DNA of 13,848 bases from Anaerococcus sp. (GCA_030825745.1 JAPJPH010000012.1:1-13848), one strand, 5' to 3'; numbered from the stretch's first letter, positions 1-8,195 are shown. Notes: generated by a model not told the origin, from the sequence alone. Numbers and translations are program-made.

Positions 1-54
1 GATTTAATAGAAGATTTTTCCAAAAAATTAAAAATTAAATTTATTTATCAATAA
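1..54 (+). CDS. C-terminal tail of an upstream gene (partial, unknown)
   Basis: From base 1 the first frame is open and reads DLIEDFSKKLKIKFIYQ, ending in TAA at 52-54, ten bases before the next start codon. The tight spacing, with the next gene's Shine-Dalgarno directly after the stop, is what one expects inside an operon. The tail is too short to assign to a family; a regulator or another enzyme of the acid-sugar cassette would be a natural neighbour, but that is only a guess. The frame could also be open by chance over 17 codons. Confidence 0.45.
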   Translation, partial: DLIEDFSKKLKIKFIYQ

Positions 55-64
55 AGGAGGAGTT

Positions 65-1345
65 ATGAGCAAAGTTTTAATAATTGCAGATGATCTTACT
101 GGAGCAAATGCAAATTGTGCTCTAATGAAAACTATTGGACTTAGAGCAGCGAGTATGACGGCTAATACTATTGAAAATCTACCTGAAGATATAGATGTGC
201 TAGCTTTTACAACAGACTCAAGAGCTATGAATACGACAAATGCATATAAAAGAGTTTATGAAAAAGTAAACAAATATAAAAGTCAAAATATTGATTTATA
301 TTCAAAGAGAATTGATTCTACTTTAAGAGGAAATTTAGGTTCTGAACTAAAAGGATATCAAGATGCTCTTGATGGTAATAGACTTGCTATTTGTGTTCCA
401 TCATTCCCTGATTCTAAAAGAATAGTAATAAATGATCACATGTTTGTAGATGGAAAATCTTTGATGAATACCGATGCAGGAAAAGATCCAAAGATATCAT
501 GTGTAAGTAATCTGGTTTCTGAAAATTTCAGGAAAGATTATGACGGAGAAATTCATAATATATTATTAGAAGAGATTGATAAAGGTTTAGATAATCTGGT
601 AAAAATCATTAAAGAAAATAAAAATAAAGACATATTAATATTTGATGCAATTACCAACGACCAAATTAAACTAATTGCGCAAGCGAGTTTAGCAAGTGGA
701 GTAGATTTTATTAGTGTAGACCCAGGACCGTTCACTAAAGAGCTAACTAAACTTCTTTACAAAAAAGAAAGCATAAGTACAAAAGCATTAGCAATTATTG
801 GATCCGTTACAAATGTAACAATAAATCAAATGAATGAATTAAGAAAAAGTTTTAAATACTATCAGGTAAACGTAGATCCTAATAAATTAATAGACTTAGA
901 TAGTGCTATAAGAGAGATAGATAAATCAGTAAAAGAAGTATGTAAAAATTTAGATGATAATGAACTTATAATAGTAACAACAACCCCTGATAATATAGAA
1001 AAAAGATTAGATTTAAAGAAAATATCTATTGAAAAAAATGTTAGTATTGATGATATATCATTAATGATATCTAGGGGGCTAGCTAAGATAGGTAAGGAAA
1101 TTGTTGTAAAAGAAAACTCGATTTCAGGTATTTTTTCTTCAGGAGGTGATGTAACAGTAGCAGTTATAGAAGAATTGATGAGTGGTGGTATAGAAATCAG
1201 AGAAGAAATTCAACCGCTAGTAGCCTATGGAAGAATTATAAATGGCTTGAAACCAGGGCTAAAAATAGTAAGCAAGGGTGGAATGGTTGGAAATAAAAAT
1301 GTAATGGTTGATTGTATACAAAGAATAACTAATGAAGGAGAATAA
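65..1345 (+). CDS. DUF1537-family four-carbon acid sugar kinase (D-threonate/D-erythronate kinase type)
   Basis: A 426-residue ATP-dependent kinase of the DUF1537 family, which phosphorylates four-carbon acid sugars such as D-threonate or D-erythronate at O4 in the cytoplasm. Seen: the N-terminal DDLTGA motif (residues 9-14), the KRIDSTLRGN block (about 81-90) of the sugar-binding half, and in the C-terminal nucleotide-binding half the SSGGDVTVAV stretch followed by the SKGGMVGN glycine-rich block near the end. Length is normal for the family. The start is set by AAAGGAGG at 53-60. The stop lies one base before the ATG of the PdxA2-type gene, so the two are translationally close. DUF1537 kinase + PdxA2 + GntP permease is the established arrangement for acid-sugar catabolism. 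Whether the substrate is threonate, erythronate or a relative cannot be read from the sequence. Confidence 0.9.
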   Translation: MSKVLIIADDLTGANANCALMKTIGLRAASMTANTIENLPEDIDVLAFTTDSRAMNTTNAYKRVYEKVNKYKSQNIDLYSKRIDSTLRGNLGSELKGYQDALDGNRLAICVPSFPDSKRIVINDHMFVDGKSLMNTDAGKDPKISCVSNLVSENFRKDYDGEIHNILLEEIDKGLDNLVKIIKENKNKDILIFDAITNDQIKLIAQASLASGVDFISVDPGPFTKELTKLLYKKESISTKALAIIGSVTNVTINQMNELRKSFKYYQVNVDPNKLIDLDSAIREIDKSVKEVCKNLDDNELIIVTTTPDNIEKRLDLKKISIEKNVSIDDISLMISRGLAKIGKEIVVKENSISGIFSSGGDVTVAVIEELMSGGIEIREEIQPLVAYGRIINGLKPGLKIVSKGGMVGNKNVMVDCIQRITNEGE

Positions 1346-1346
1346 A

Positions 1347-2342
1347 ATGAAAAAAAGCACAATTGCAGTAACTTTAGGTGATCCAGCAGGAATAGGTCCT
1401 GAAATAGTAGCAAAAACATTTAATGTAAAAGACCTATATGATCAAGCTAATCTAGTATTAGTAGGTGACAAATTTGTTTTAGAAAAAGCTTTAGAAGTAA
1501 CAGGGCTAAACCTAGATATAAATGTTATAGAAAATGTTGAAGATGGTAAATATGAGTTTGGTACAATAGATTTAATTGATCTAGGAATTATCACAGATGA
1601 TTTCGAATTTGGTGTTGTAGATGCTAAATGTGGTGAAGCTTCTTACAAATATATAAGAAAAGCTGGAGAACTTGCCATGGAGGGTAAGGTAGAGTCTGTT
1701 GCGACATCTCCAATTAATAAGGAGGCTTTAAGAGCAGCCGAAGTACCATATATTGGACATACAGAAATGTTTGAAGATATTTCTGGAGTTCATGATCCAT
1801 TAACAATGTTTGAAGTAGAAGGTCTTAGAGTATTTTTCTTATCAAGACACTTATCACTTAAAGATGCCATTGACCAAGTAAAATATGATAGAATGCTGGA
1901 TTATATAGAAAGATGTACAGAGGCTATGGATAGATTAGGAGTTGAGGGAACACTTGCAGTTGCAGGTCTAAATCCACATTCTGGAGAACATGGGTTATTC
2001 GGAAATGAGGAAGTTGAAGAGGTAACACCAGCTATAGAGGAAGCTAAAAAAAGAGGATTCAATGTGGTAGGACCTGTTGGAGCTGATTCAGTATTTGCTC
2101 AAGGACTTCAAGGAAAATATGGCGCTGTTTTATCCTTATACCACGATCAAGGTCATATTGCTACAAAGACTTATAACTTTATGAAGACAATATCATTAAC
2201 AAATTCTATGCCATTTTTGAGAACATCGGTTGATCATGGTACAGCATATGATGTCGCAGGTAAAAACATTGCATCGGAGGTGAGCATGGTAGAAGCGGTA
2301 AAACTTGCAGCTAAGTATGGACCTAGATTTAGCAAAAAATAG
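1347..2342 (+). CDS. pdxA2: PdxA2-type 4-phospho-D-threonate/erythronate dehydrogenase
   Basis: A 331-residue NAD-dependent dehydrogenase of the PdxA fold. In PdxA2 enzymes the 4-phosphorylated acid sugar is oxidised at C3 and decarboxylated to dihydroxyacetone phosphate. Seen: the N-terminal GDPAGIGPE motif (residues 11-19) and three metal-site histidines, His138 (IGHTEMF), His211 (NPHSGEHG) and His266 (YHDQGH). I start it at 1347, where AAGGAG (1335-1340) is well placed; an in-frame ATG at 1332 lies inside the preceding gene and ahead of that Shine-Dalgarno. Homology alone would call it PdxA (4-hydroxythreonine-4-phosphate dehydrogenase of the DXP-dependent PLP route). Its position between a DUF1537 kinase and a GntP permease, and the presence of pdxS (the other PLP route) in this window, make the catabolic role much likelier. 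Confidence 0.88.
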   Translation: MKKSTIAVTLGDPAGIGPEIVAKTFNVKDLYDQANLVLVGDKFVLEKALEVTGLNLDINVIENVEDGKYEFGTIDLIDLGIITDDFEFGVVDAKCGEASYKYIRKAGELAMEGKVESVATSPINKEALRAAEVPYIGHTEMFEDISGVHDPLTMFEVEGLRVFFLSRHLSLKDAIDQVKYDRMLDYIERCTEAMDRLGVEGTLAVAGLNPHSGEHGLFGNEEVEEVTPAIEEAKKRGFNVVGPVGADSVFAQGLQGKYGAVLSLYHDQGHIATKTYNFMKTISLTNSMPFLRTSVDHGTAYDVAGKNIASEVSMVEAVKLAAKYGPRFSKK

Positions 2343-2350
2343 GAGGAAAT

Positions 2351-3730
2351 ATGGGAGATTCTAGAATAATTATTTCTTTAATTATTGGGCTGATTTTATT
2401 AATTGGCCTGATAATGAAAACTAAGATTCATACGTTTTTAGCATTAATAATAACAGCTTTATTTATAGGAATAGCTGGTGGCATGAGTTGGGAAGATGTA
2501 ATAACTTCAGTTACTAACGGCTTCGGAGGTACTCTTGGTTCAATTGGTATAATAATTGGATTTGGTGTAATGATGGGACAAATATTTGAGATTTCAAATG
2601 CCGCTAAAAGAATGGCTGCTACTTTTATAAAAATTTTTGGAAAAGGAAGAGAAGATGTAGCAATGGCTATAACAGGATTTTTGGTATCAATTCCTATTTT
2701 CTGCGATTCAGGATTTTTAGTGCTGTTTCCTATAGCGAAAGCTTTATCCAGAGTTACAAAAAAATCAGTTATTACTTTGGGATTGGCTCTTGCAGCTGGA
2801 CTTGTAATAACTCATACTATGGTTCCACCAACGCCAGGTCCTGTTGGAGCAGCAGGGATTTATGGTGCTAATGTTGGTTCTGTTATTTTATGGGGTATTG
2901 TTATAGCTATACCTATGGTAATAGTATCACTAATATATGCTAGATGGTATGGAAAAAAACTATATCAAATTTCAGATGAGCATGGTGAATGGATAAGACC
3001 TAGTTTAGATGATAATAAAAATACGAGAGAATACATTTTTGAAGAAGATGAAAATATGCCATCAACTTTTAAAGCTTTCCTACCTATATTGGTACCTATA
3101 GTTTTAATATTGATAAATACTATAATAGGTGCACTATCTAAAACTAGAGGTCTTGAAATAACAGGGATTTTATCAGCACTGTCATTTTTAGGAACCCCGA
3201 TTGTAGCTGTAGGTACGGGATTAGTAATTGCGATTTTAACTTTAACAAAAGGAATGTCACAAGAGAAAGTTACTAAAGAATTGGAAATAGGTATACAAGC
3301 AGCAGGCATAATAATTTTAGTGACAGGTGGTGGTGGAGCGCTGGGAAGAGTGCTTACAGATTCAGGAGTTGGTAATCAAATAGCAGAATCTATTTCAAAA
3401 ATGAATATAACTCCTCTTCTTTTACCATTCATAATATCAACCATAATAAGATTTATTCAAGGATCAGGTACAGTTGCCATGCTAACCTCTGCATCTATAT
3501 CAGCTCCAATAGTCTTAGCTTTAGGTATTTCTCCTGTTTTTGCAACTTTATCATCTTGCGTTGGATCAGTATTTTTCTCATATTTTAATGATTCGATGTT
3601 TTGGGTTGTAAATAGATCTCTTGGCCTAAGTGATGCAAAGGAACAATTAAAAGGATACTCTGTCGTAACAACTTTAGCTTGGGCAATAGGATTTATAAGT
3701 ATAGTAATACTAAATGCGATTTTTGGATAA
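2351..3730 (+). CDS. GntP-family acid sugar permease
   Basis: A 459-residue polytopic inner-membrane protein of the GntP (gluconate:H+ symporter) family, full length. It is hydrophobic throughout, with many predicted membrane segments. Family-typical stretches are visible: SIPIFCDSGFLVLFP about one quarter in, THTMVPPTPGPVGAAGIYG after it, and a conserved C-terminal region with QGSGTVAMLTSASISAP and FSYFNDSMFW. It probably imports the four-carbon acid sugar used by the kinase and dehydrogenase upstream; this follows from gene order, since GntP members carry various sugar acids. Its Shine-Dalgarno AGGAGG (2341-2346) overlaps the stop codon of the preceding gene, pointing to coupled translation. 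Confidence 0.88.
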   Translation: MGDSRIIISLIIGLILLIGLIMKTKIHTFLALIITALFIGIAGGMSWEDVITSVTNGFGGTLGSIGIIIGFGVMMGQIFEISNAAKRMAATFIKIFGKGREDVAMAITGFLVSIPIFCDSGFLVLFPIAKALSRVTKKSVITLGLALAAGLVITHTMVPPTPGPVGAAGIYGANVGSVILWGIVIAIPMVIVSLIYARWYGKKLYQISDEHGEWIRPSLDDNKNTREYIFEEDENMPSTFKAFLPILVPIVLILINTIIGALSKTRGLEITGILSALSFLGTPIVAVGTGLVIAILTLTKGMSQEKVTKELEIGIQAAGIIILVTGGGGALGRVLTDSGVGNQIAESISKMNITPLLLPFIISTIIRFIQGSGTVAMLTSASISAPIVLALGISPVFATLSSCVGSVFFSYFNDSMFWVVNRSLGLSDAKEQLKGYSVVTTLAWAIGFISIVILNAIFG

Positions 3731-3735
3731 ATAAA

Positions 3736-3763
3736 AGTCAGGGAAATTTAACATTCCCTGACT
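3736..3763. terminator. bidirectional rho-independent terminator
   Basis: Perfect 10-bp stem AGTCAGGGAA (3736-3745) / TTCCCTGACT (3754-3763) with an 8-base loop. It is followed by AATTTATTTTTC on the + strand and by TTTTATTTAT on the - strand, so it can end both the acid-sugar operon and the convergent folA operon, whose last stop codon is at 3767-3769. Confidence 0.9.
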
Positions 3764-3766
3764 AAT

Positions 3767-4408
3767 TTATTTTTCAAAACTAATTTTTGCCTTTTCTAAT
3801 ATATATTTACTGGTAGTATTGTTAAAAAATTCTACCATAGGTCCCATAAATAGCATGTTTGTAACAGTACCTATACCTAGGGTTGCCTTTCCTAAAAATC
3901 CTACTATAAGGCTTGTGGCATCTGTTATTATTCTTGCTTTGCCTAGGGATATTTTGGGATTTTTTTTATTTATAGTTAAAAATAGGCTATCATAGGCAGA
4001 TACTCCTATTTTTGTGCTAGTATATAGGGAAACATTCATTGCCATTATTATTAGGGCTACTGCTAGGATTAGTAATCTTGTGAAAAATCCATTAGGATTT
4101 ATATTATCACTTATAAAAATGGCGGTAAAGTCTGCTACAGGTCCTATTAGCAATAGGTTTATTAAAGTTCCTGTACCTAGCATTTCTCTATTTAAGAAAA
4201 ATATAAGTAGTAAAATCCCTGCATTTATAACTGGGTAGACGTTTCTAAAGGGAGTATTTAGTATATTACCTATTCCTATTATTAGTGAGGTAAAAGGATC
4301 TACTCCAAAGTCTACCACCCTCATCATGCCTATGCTTATACCTATTAGTATCGTTGCTATTATTGATATTATATTTCTTCTTATAAAATTCTCGCTAGTA
4401 AAATCCAT
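3767..4408 (-). CDS. YczE/YitT-like multi-pass membrane protein
   Basis: A 213-residue integral membrane protein with about five or six hydrophobic segments. The pattern IGISIGMMRVVDFGVDPFTSLIIGIGN near the N terminus, and the later repeat of that theme, YTSTKIGVSAYDSLFLTI, are typical of the YczE/YyaS group (related to YitT), whose function is not established. It is the last gene of a - strand group (folA, glutaredoxin-like, this gene), 46 bases after its neighbour with no terminator between. The Shine-Dalgarno is weak (AGGC upstream of the ATG), so it may depend on read-through expression. The family call is good; a role cannot be given. Confidence 0.72.
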   Translation of the reverse strand: MDFTSENFIRRNIISIIATILIGISIGMMRVVDFGVDPFTSLIIGIGNILNTPFRNVYPVINAGILLLIFFLNREMLGTGTLINLLLIGPVADFTAIFISDNINPNGFFTRLLILAVALIIMAMNVSLYTSTKIGVSAYDSLFLTINKKNPKISLGKARIITDATSLIVGFLGKATLGIGTVTNMLFMGPMVEFFNNTTSKYILEKAKISFEK

Positions 4409-4454
4409 AATTGCCTATAATTTGCTTTTATCTTTTAATTTTCATCTATTTAAT

Positions 4455-4703
4455 TTAAAAATCAAATGAGACTTTAGAAGTATCTATCACCTTAGATGGA
4501 ACTCCTACCTTGCCATCTTCTTTTATTTGCTTAAATTCTTCAAGCTTATCCCTATATCTTAAAAATCTTTTTAGGGTGTACATGCTTTCGTTTATATCAA
4601 CTAATTCAGCACCCTCATATTTTTCTGGATGATTATTAAAATCATCTGTGACCTTCTTGCAGTGTGGGCAGTGATCGCTTACAAATATTTCTATATTTTC
4701 CAT
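4455..4703 (-). CDS. Small glutaredoxin-like thioredoxin-fold protein (CPHC)
   Basis: An 82-residue protein starting MENIEIFVSDHCPHCKK. It has a beta strand, the redox-active CPHC motif (residues 12-15), a helix, and a later VGVPSKVI stretch (about 67-74) that matches the cis-proline loop of glutaredoxins and thioredoxins. It would act as a cytoplasmic thiol-disulfide oxidoreductase; the partner is unknown. The middle (ELVDINESMYTLKRFLRYRD) is the usual position for the second strand and helix. Its ATG overlaps the TAA stop of folA in a TAATG junction, and its Shine-Dalgarno (GGGAGGAA) lies inside the end of folA, so the two are translationally coupled. Ribonucleotide reduction or another step of deoxynucleotide metabolism would fit the folA neighbour, but that is inference. 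Confidence 0.75.
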   Translation of the reverse strand: MENIEIFVSDHCPHCKKVTDDFNNHPEKYEGAELVDINESMYTLKRFLRYRDKLEEFKQIKEDGKVGVPSKVIDTSKVSFDF

Positions 4704-5182
4704 TATTTCCTCCCGTAGATTATATATTCAAATGATAAACCATCTTCATATTTCATTTCTGATTTTTCAATTATTTCGAAGTTTTCATCCTTGTCAAAAT
4801 TGTGGAGGAAGGTATCGGCATCTTTTTTGGCATGGATTTTGGTTATTATAGCTTTGTCGCAATACTCAATAAATAAATCTACTATTTTTGCCCCTCCTAT
4901 AACAAAAACTTCCTTATCCTTATTTTTAACATACTCTAGGACTTCGCTTACTTGATTAAAAACCTTGGCCCCTTTTATAGTTAGGCCTTTTTTGGTGGAT
5001 ACTACTATATTTTCTCTATTTTCTAGGGGTTTACCTATGGACTGGTAGGTTTGCCTACCCATGATACAAATGCCCCCAGTTGTGCTTTCTTTAAAATGTT
5101 TCAAGTCTTCTTTTATGGCAAAAAGCATATCATTATCCTTGCCTATACCCCAATTTTCATCTACTGCTAATATTATTTTCAT
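4703..5182 (-). CDS. folA: Dihydrofolate reductase
   Basis: A 159-residue cytoplasmic enzyme that reduces dihydrofolate to tetrahydrofolate with NADPH, normal length for bacterial chromosomal DHFR. Seen: N-terminal MKIILAVDENWGIGKDN with Trp11 in the Met20-type loop, the acidic active-site residue Asp26 in IKEDLKHFK, the cofactor-binding MGRQTYQSIGKPL, and VFVIGGAKI, the conserved glycine pair before the C-terminal part. The Shine-Dalgarno AGAGGTG precedes the ATG. It is the first gene of the - strand operon and is divergent from the PTS gene across about 96 bases. No thymidylate synthase gene is visible nearby, although that is a frequent partner. Nothing suggests an acquired trimethoprim-resistance (dfr) cassette. 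Confidence 0.93.
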   Translation of the reverse strand: MKIILAVDENWGIGKDNDMLFAIKEDLKHFKESTTGGICIMGRQTYQSIGKPLENRENIVVSTKKGLTIKGAKVFNQVSEVLEYVKNKDKEVFVIGGAKIVDLFIEYCDKAIITKIHAKKDADTFLHNFDKDENFEIIEKSEMKYEDGLSFEYIIYGRK

Positions 5183-5210
5183 ACTTACACCTCTTTTGAT
5201 ATATACCCAT

Positions 5211-5240
5211 TATAATTATCATTTACGAATTCTAATTATA
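5211..5240. promoter_or_regulatory. Inverted repeat in the folA / PTS divergent region
   Basis: TATAATTA (5211-5218) and TAATTATA (5233-5240) form an 8-bp inverted repeat with a 14-base spacer centred near a GAATTC. It lies between two divergent genes and overlaps a TATAAT on the - strand (5209-5214) that could serve folA. An AT-rich palindrome of this size can arise by chance in such DNA, so an operator role is only possible. Confidence 0.3.
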
Positions 5241-5249
5241 CCATATAAT
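5222..5249 (+). promoter_or_regulatory. Probable promoter of the PTS / beta-glucosidase operon
   Basis: A perfect -10 box TATAAT (5244-5249) stands 16 bases after a poor -35 candidate TTTACG (5222-5227). Transcription would begin about 5256, giving a short leader of some 23 bases before the ATG at 5279. I see no terminator-antiterminator or RAT-type hairpin, so BglG-type control is not indicated. A weak -35 would fit an activator-dependent promoter. Confidence 0.5.
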
Positions 5250-5278
5250 ATGTATAGACTATTTTTAAAGGAGAAATT

Positions 5279-6676
5279 ATGGATAATAAAAATTTAGCCA
5301 CAAGTATTTATAAGAATGTAGGTGGTTTTTCAAATATATCTGCTCTGACTCATTGTATGACCAGGCTACGTTTTGTTGTTAAGTCTTATGATAGTGTTGA
5401 TATTAAAGCTATAGAAGATCTTGAAGGAGTATTATCTGTAGTTAGGGCATCTGGCCAGCTACAAATAGTTATAGGTCCTAGGGTAGAAGAAGTCTACAAT
5501 CATCTAGAATTTTTACTAGATAAGGATAGGGGCAAGACTAGTTTAAAAATAGATCCATCTGCTAAAAAAGGTAAGATAATGGGCCTAATTAGCCAGATCT
5601 TTACTCCCATTATTCCAGCCATAGCTGCAGCTGGTTTGATTAAAGGAATATTGACTCTTATTAGTATATTAATGAAAAATAAGGGTATAGATGTAAGTAC
5701 ATCTGATACCTACACCATATTATTTGCGGCAAGCCAGGTGATTTTTTATTTTTTTCCTATTTTTTTGGGTTATACCACAGCCAAGGCCTTAAAATGTAAT
5801 GAAATAGTGGCCATGATGGTTGGTGCTTTTTTGGTATTTCCGGCTATAGATCAGATGGTTACAGCAACTGATATAAATTCTACATTTTTAGGTATACCAA
5901 TACCTAAACAAGCCTTTAGTATAGGTGGCCTTAGCAAGGTATTTTCCTATACTGAATCAGTTATACCTATTATTTTAAGTGTGATTATCCTCTCTTATGT
6001 GGAAAGATTTTTAAAAAGAGTAATTCCAGAAGTGCTCCAACTTATTTTAGTACCGGGCCTAAGTCTTTTGATTATCCTTCCCTTAAGTTTAATTGTAGTT
6101 GGTCCTATAGGTATCTATATAGGATTTATTATCCAAAAGGCCTATTCTAGCCTAATTAACCTATCGCCAACCCTTGCTGGGGCCATGGTTGGAGGTCTAT
6201 GGGCAGTTTTCGTAATCTTTGGTGCCCACAGGGCCCTACTTCCAATTGGCCTAAATGATGTTGCTTTAACAGGGATGCAAAATATCCTAGCCTTTGCAGG
6301 GGCGGCAAATTTTGCTCAAGCAGGAGCTGGTTTGGGTATATTTTTAAAAAGTAAGGATAAGAATATTAAACAAATAGCAGCAAGTGGAGCTATATCAGCA
6401 GGCCTTGTAGGAATAACAGAGCCAGTTATTTATGGAATTAACCTTAGGTATAAAAAACCTATGATTTTTGCAATAATAAGTGGAGCCATAGGTGGAGGGC
6501 TTATGGGTTTTGGTGGAGTGTTTGGAGATGCCTTTGCTAATAATGGGATCTTGACCATCTTTACCTATGCAGGCTTTGGGATGAGAAAATTTGCCTTCTA
6601 CCTGATAGGGATAGGAGTTTCTTTTTTTGGTGCTATGGTATTATCCTATCTATTTACTGATGTTACTAAAGAATAA
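5279..6676 (+). CDS. PTS beta-glucoside-type EIIBC component
   Basis: A 465-residue membrane permease of the phosphotransferase system that takes up and phosphorylates a sugar, most likely a beta-glucoside. The N-terminal EIIB domain (about 1-85) carries the phosphorylation-site cysteine Cys26 in ALTHCMTRLRF. The EIIC domain (about 105-460) has about ten hydrophobic segments and the conserved GITEPVIYGINL stretch near residues 380-391. There is no EIIA domain after EIIC, unlike BglF (about 620 residues), so the phosphate must come from a separate EIIA (Glc type) encoded elsewhere. The start is fixed by AAAGGAG (5267-5273). It lies 12 bases before the GH1 gene, whose enzyme would cleave the phosphorylated product. 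Exact sugar (cellobiose, arbutin, salicin or other) unknown. Confidence 0.9.
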   Translation: MDNKNLATSIYKNVGGFSNISALTHCMTRLRFVVKSYDSVDIKAIEDLEGVLSVVRASGQLQIVIGPRVEEVYNHLEFLLDKDRGKTSLKIDPSAKKGKIMGLISQIFTPIIPAIAAAGLIKGILTLISILMKNKGIDVSTSDTYTILFAASQVIFYFFPIFLGYTTAKALKCNEIVAMMVGAFLVFPAIDQMVTATDINSTFLGIPIPKQAFSIGGLSKVFSYTESVIPIILSVIILSYVERFLKRVIPEVLQLILVPGLSLLIILPLSLIVVGPIGIYIGFIIQKAYSSLINLSPTLAGAMVGGLWAVFVIFGAHRALLPIGLNDVALTGMQNILAFAGAANFAQAGAGLGIFLKSKDKNIKQIAASGAISAGLVGITEPVIYGINLRYKKPMIFAIISGAIGGGLMGFGGVFGDAFANNGILTIFTYAGFGMRKFAFYLIGIGVSFFGAMVLSYLFTDVTKE

Positions 6677-6688
6677 GGAGGGATTTAT

Positions 6689-8098
6689 ATGAAATTTCCA
6701 AAAGATTTTAAATTTGGTGCTGGGTCATCAGCTTTTCAAGTAGAGGGGGCCTATGATGAGGATGGCAAGGGCCTAACTGTTGCAGATATTAACTCATTTA
6801 AAAAATCAGATATCCAAGCAGATACCAAGGTAGCTAGCGACTTTTACCACCATATGGAGGAAGATATTGACCTAATGGCAGAGCTAGGACTTGATATGTA
6901 TAGATTTTCTATATCCTGGGCCAGGATTATCCCAACAGGGGATGGAGATATCAACCAAAAAGGGATTGACTTTTATAATAGACTCATAGATAGGCTAATA
7001 GAGAAAAATATAACTCCGGTTGTAACCCTTTATCATTTTGACCTACCCTATGACCTAGTTGAAAAATACTATGGTTGGGCTAGTCGAGAAACCATAGATG
7101 CCTTTGTTAGGTATGCTAAAATCTGTTTTGAAAATTTTGGCGATAGGGTCAAAAACTTTCAAATTATTAACGAGCAAAACCTCATGATAAGGGTAGATGA
7201 GCGAGTGAATATCTATGATAAACCCTATGAAGAAGCAGAAGAGCTTAGGTATCAAATGGACTATCATATGAGCCTAGCCTTTGCAAGGGTAGCTAAACTA
7301 TGCCATGAAATGATAGAAGATAGTTTAGTAGCTCCAGCCATATCAGCTAGCCTAACCTACCCATCATCACCCAAGCCTATAGATAATTTTGCTGCCATGA
7401 TGAATGATTATATAAAAACGGAATATCTTATCGATACCCACGTAAATGGTGCATATCCTGCTTACTTTGAAAAATACCTTAAAGATAAGAATATAAAGAT
7501 AAGAAAAGAAAAAGGTGATAGCCATATCCTAAGTGATCCCCTAGCAAGGCCCGATTATTTAGCTATAAATTACTATAGGAGTTTGATTGGAGAATTTATA
7601 GGATCAAATATGACTAATCCAAAAGGTATGAGATTTGAGGGGGATAATGAAGTTGACTTTAATGTCTATGGATATTTCAAGTTAATGCAAAATGATTGTT
7701 TGGAGCAAAGTAAGTATGGAGCGAGCATTGATCCTAAGGGACTTAGGATAATCCTAAACCGCTATTACAATAAGTACAAACTTCCCCTAATGATTACAGA
7801 AAATGGTCTAGGAACCAAGGATACCCTCCAAGAAAATGGAGTAGTAGCTGATATAGATAGGATAGCTTACCTAAAAGAGCACCTCTTAGCCCTAGCTAAG
7901 GCTATTGATGATGGGGTAGAGATGCTAGGTTATAGCCTATGGTCATTTACTGACCTTTTATCTAGTCACCAAGGTTTTAAAAAAAGATATGGCCTAGTTT
8001 ATGTAGATAGAGACGATATGGATATAAGAACACTTAATAGAATAAAAAAAGATAGTTATTACTGGTACCAAAATGTTATAAAAACAAGAGAAGTTTAG
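6689..8098 (+). CDS. GH1 6-phospho-beta-glucosidase
   Basis: A 469-residue cytoplasmic glycoside hydrolase family 1 enzyme that would split the 6-phospho-beta-glucoside delivered by the PTS permease into glucose 6-phosphate and aglycone or glucose. Seen: N-terminal FKFGAGSSAFQVEGAY, acid/base Glu162 in IINEQN, SISWARIIP (residues 74-82), nucleophile Glu371 in ITENGLG, YSLWSFTDLLSS, and KKRYGLVYVD (431-440), whose Lys and Tyr match the phosphate-binding pocket of 6-phospho enzymes. The acid/base motif is NEQN rather than the usual NEP; the catalytic Glu is kept, so I treat this as a subgroup variant, not a loss. The start is set by AAGGAGGG (6675-6682), overlapping the upstream stop. Terminator follows. 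Confidence 0.92.
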   Translation: MKFPKDFKFGAGSSAFQVEGAYDEDGKGLTVADINSFKKSDIQADTKVASDFYHHMEEDIDLMAELGLDMYRFSISWARIIPTGDGDINQKGIDFYNRLIDRLIEKNITPVVTLYHFDLPYDLVEKYYGWASRETIDAFVRYAKICFENFGDRVKNFQIINEQNLMIRVDERVNIYDKPYEEAEELRYQMDYHMSLAFARVAKLCHEMIEDSLVAPAISASLTYPSSPKPIDNFAAMMNDYIKTEYLIDTHVNGAYPAYFEKYLKDKNIKIRKEKGDSHILSDPLARPDYLAINYYRSLIGEFIGSNMTNPKGMRFEGDNEVDFNVYGYFKLMQNDCLEQSKYGASIDPKGLRIILNRYYNKYKLPLMITENGLGTKDTLQENGVVADIDRIAYLKEHLLALAKAIDDGVEMLGYSLWSFTDLLSSHQGFKKRYGLVYVDRDDMDIRTLNRIKKDSYYWYQNVIKTREV

Positions 8099-8108
8099 CT
8101 AAAACAAG

Positions 8109-8140
8109 GCCCTTGATTCCTAAAAGAATTGAGGGCTTTT
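8109..8140 (+). terminator. rho-independent terminator of the PTS operon
   Basis: GCCCTTGATTC (8109-8119) pairs with GAATTGAGGGC (8126-8136) over 11 bp with two G-U pairs and a loop of CTAAAA, followed directly by TTTT and an AT-rich tail. Confidence 0.9.
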
Positions 8141-8160
8141 ATATTATAAAAAAATTCTTC

Positions 8161-8189
8161 TTGAAAAATAGAAAAATTCATAATATAAT
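8161..8189 (+). promoter_or_regulatory. Sigma-A-type promoter of the ComK-like gene
   Basis: TTGAAA (8161-8166), a 17-base spacer, then a perfect TATAAT (8184-8189). The predicted first transcribed base is near 8196, which is where the following hairpin begins. Confidence 0.72.
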
Positions 8190-8195
8190 AAAAGT

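Noticed and set aside
1332..1346. Earlier ATG for the PdxA2-type gene at 1332
   Set aside because: It lies within the kinase coding end and before the AAGGAG site that serves the ATG at 1347; the family N terminus fits the shorter form.
2965..3309. Antisense reading frame of 114 codons inside the GntP gene
   Set aside because: It mirrors a well-supported coding gene, has no ribosome site, and its protein has no recognisable pattern. Similar antisense frames at 553-735, 1225-1419, 4014-4238, 5061-5297, 7055-7267, 8446-8646, 10874-11095 and 12070-12276 are rejected for the same reasons or because they overlap real genes.
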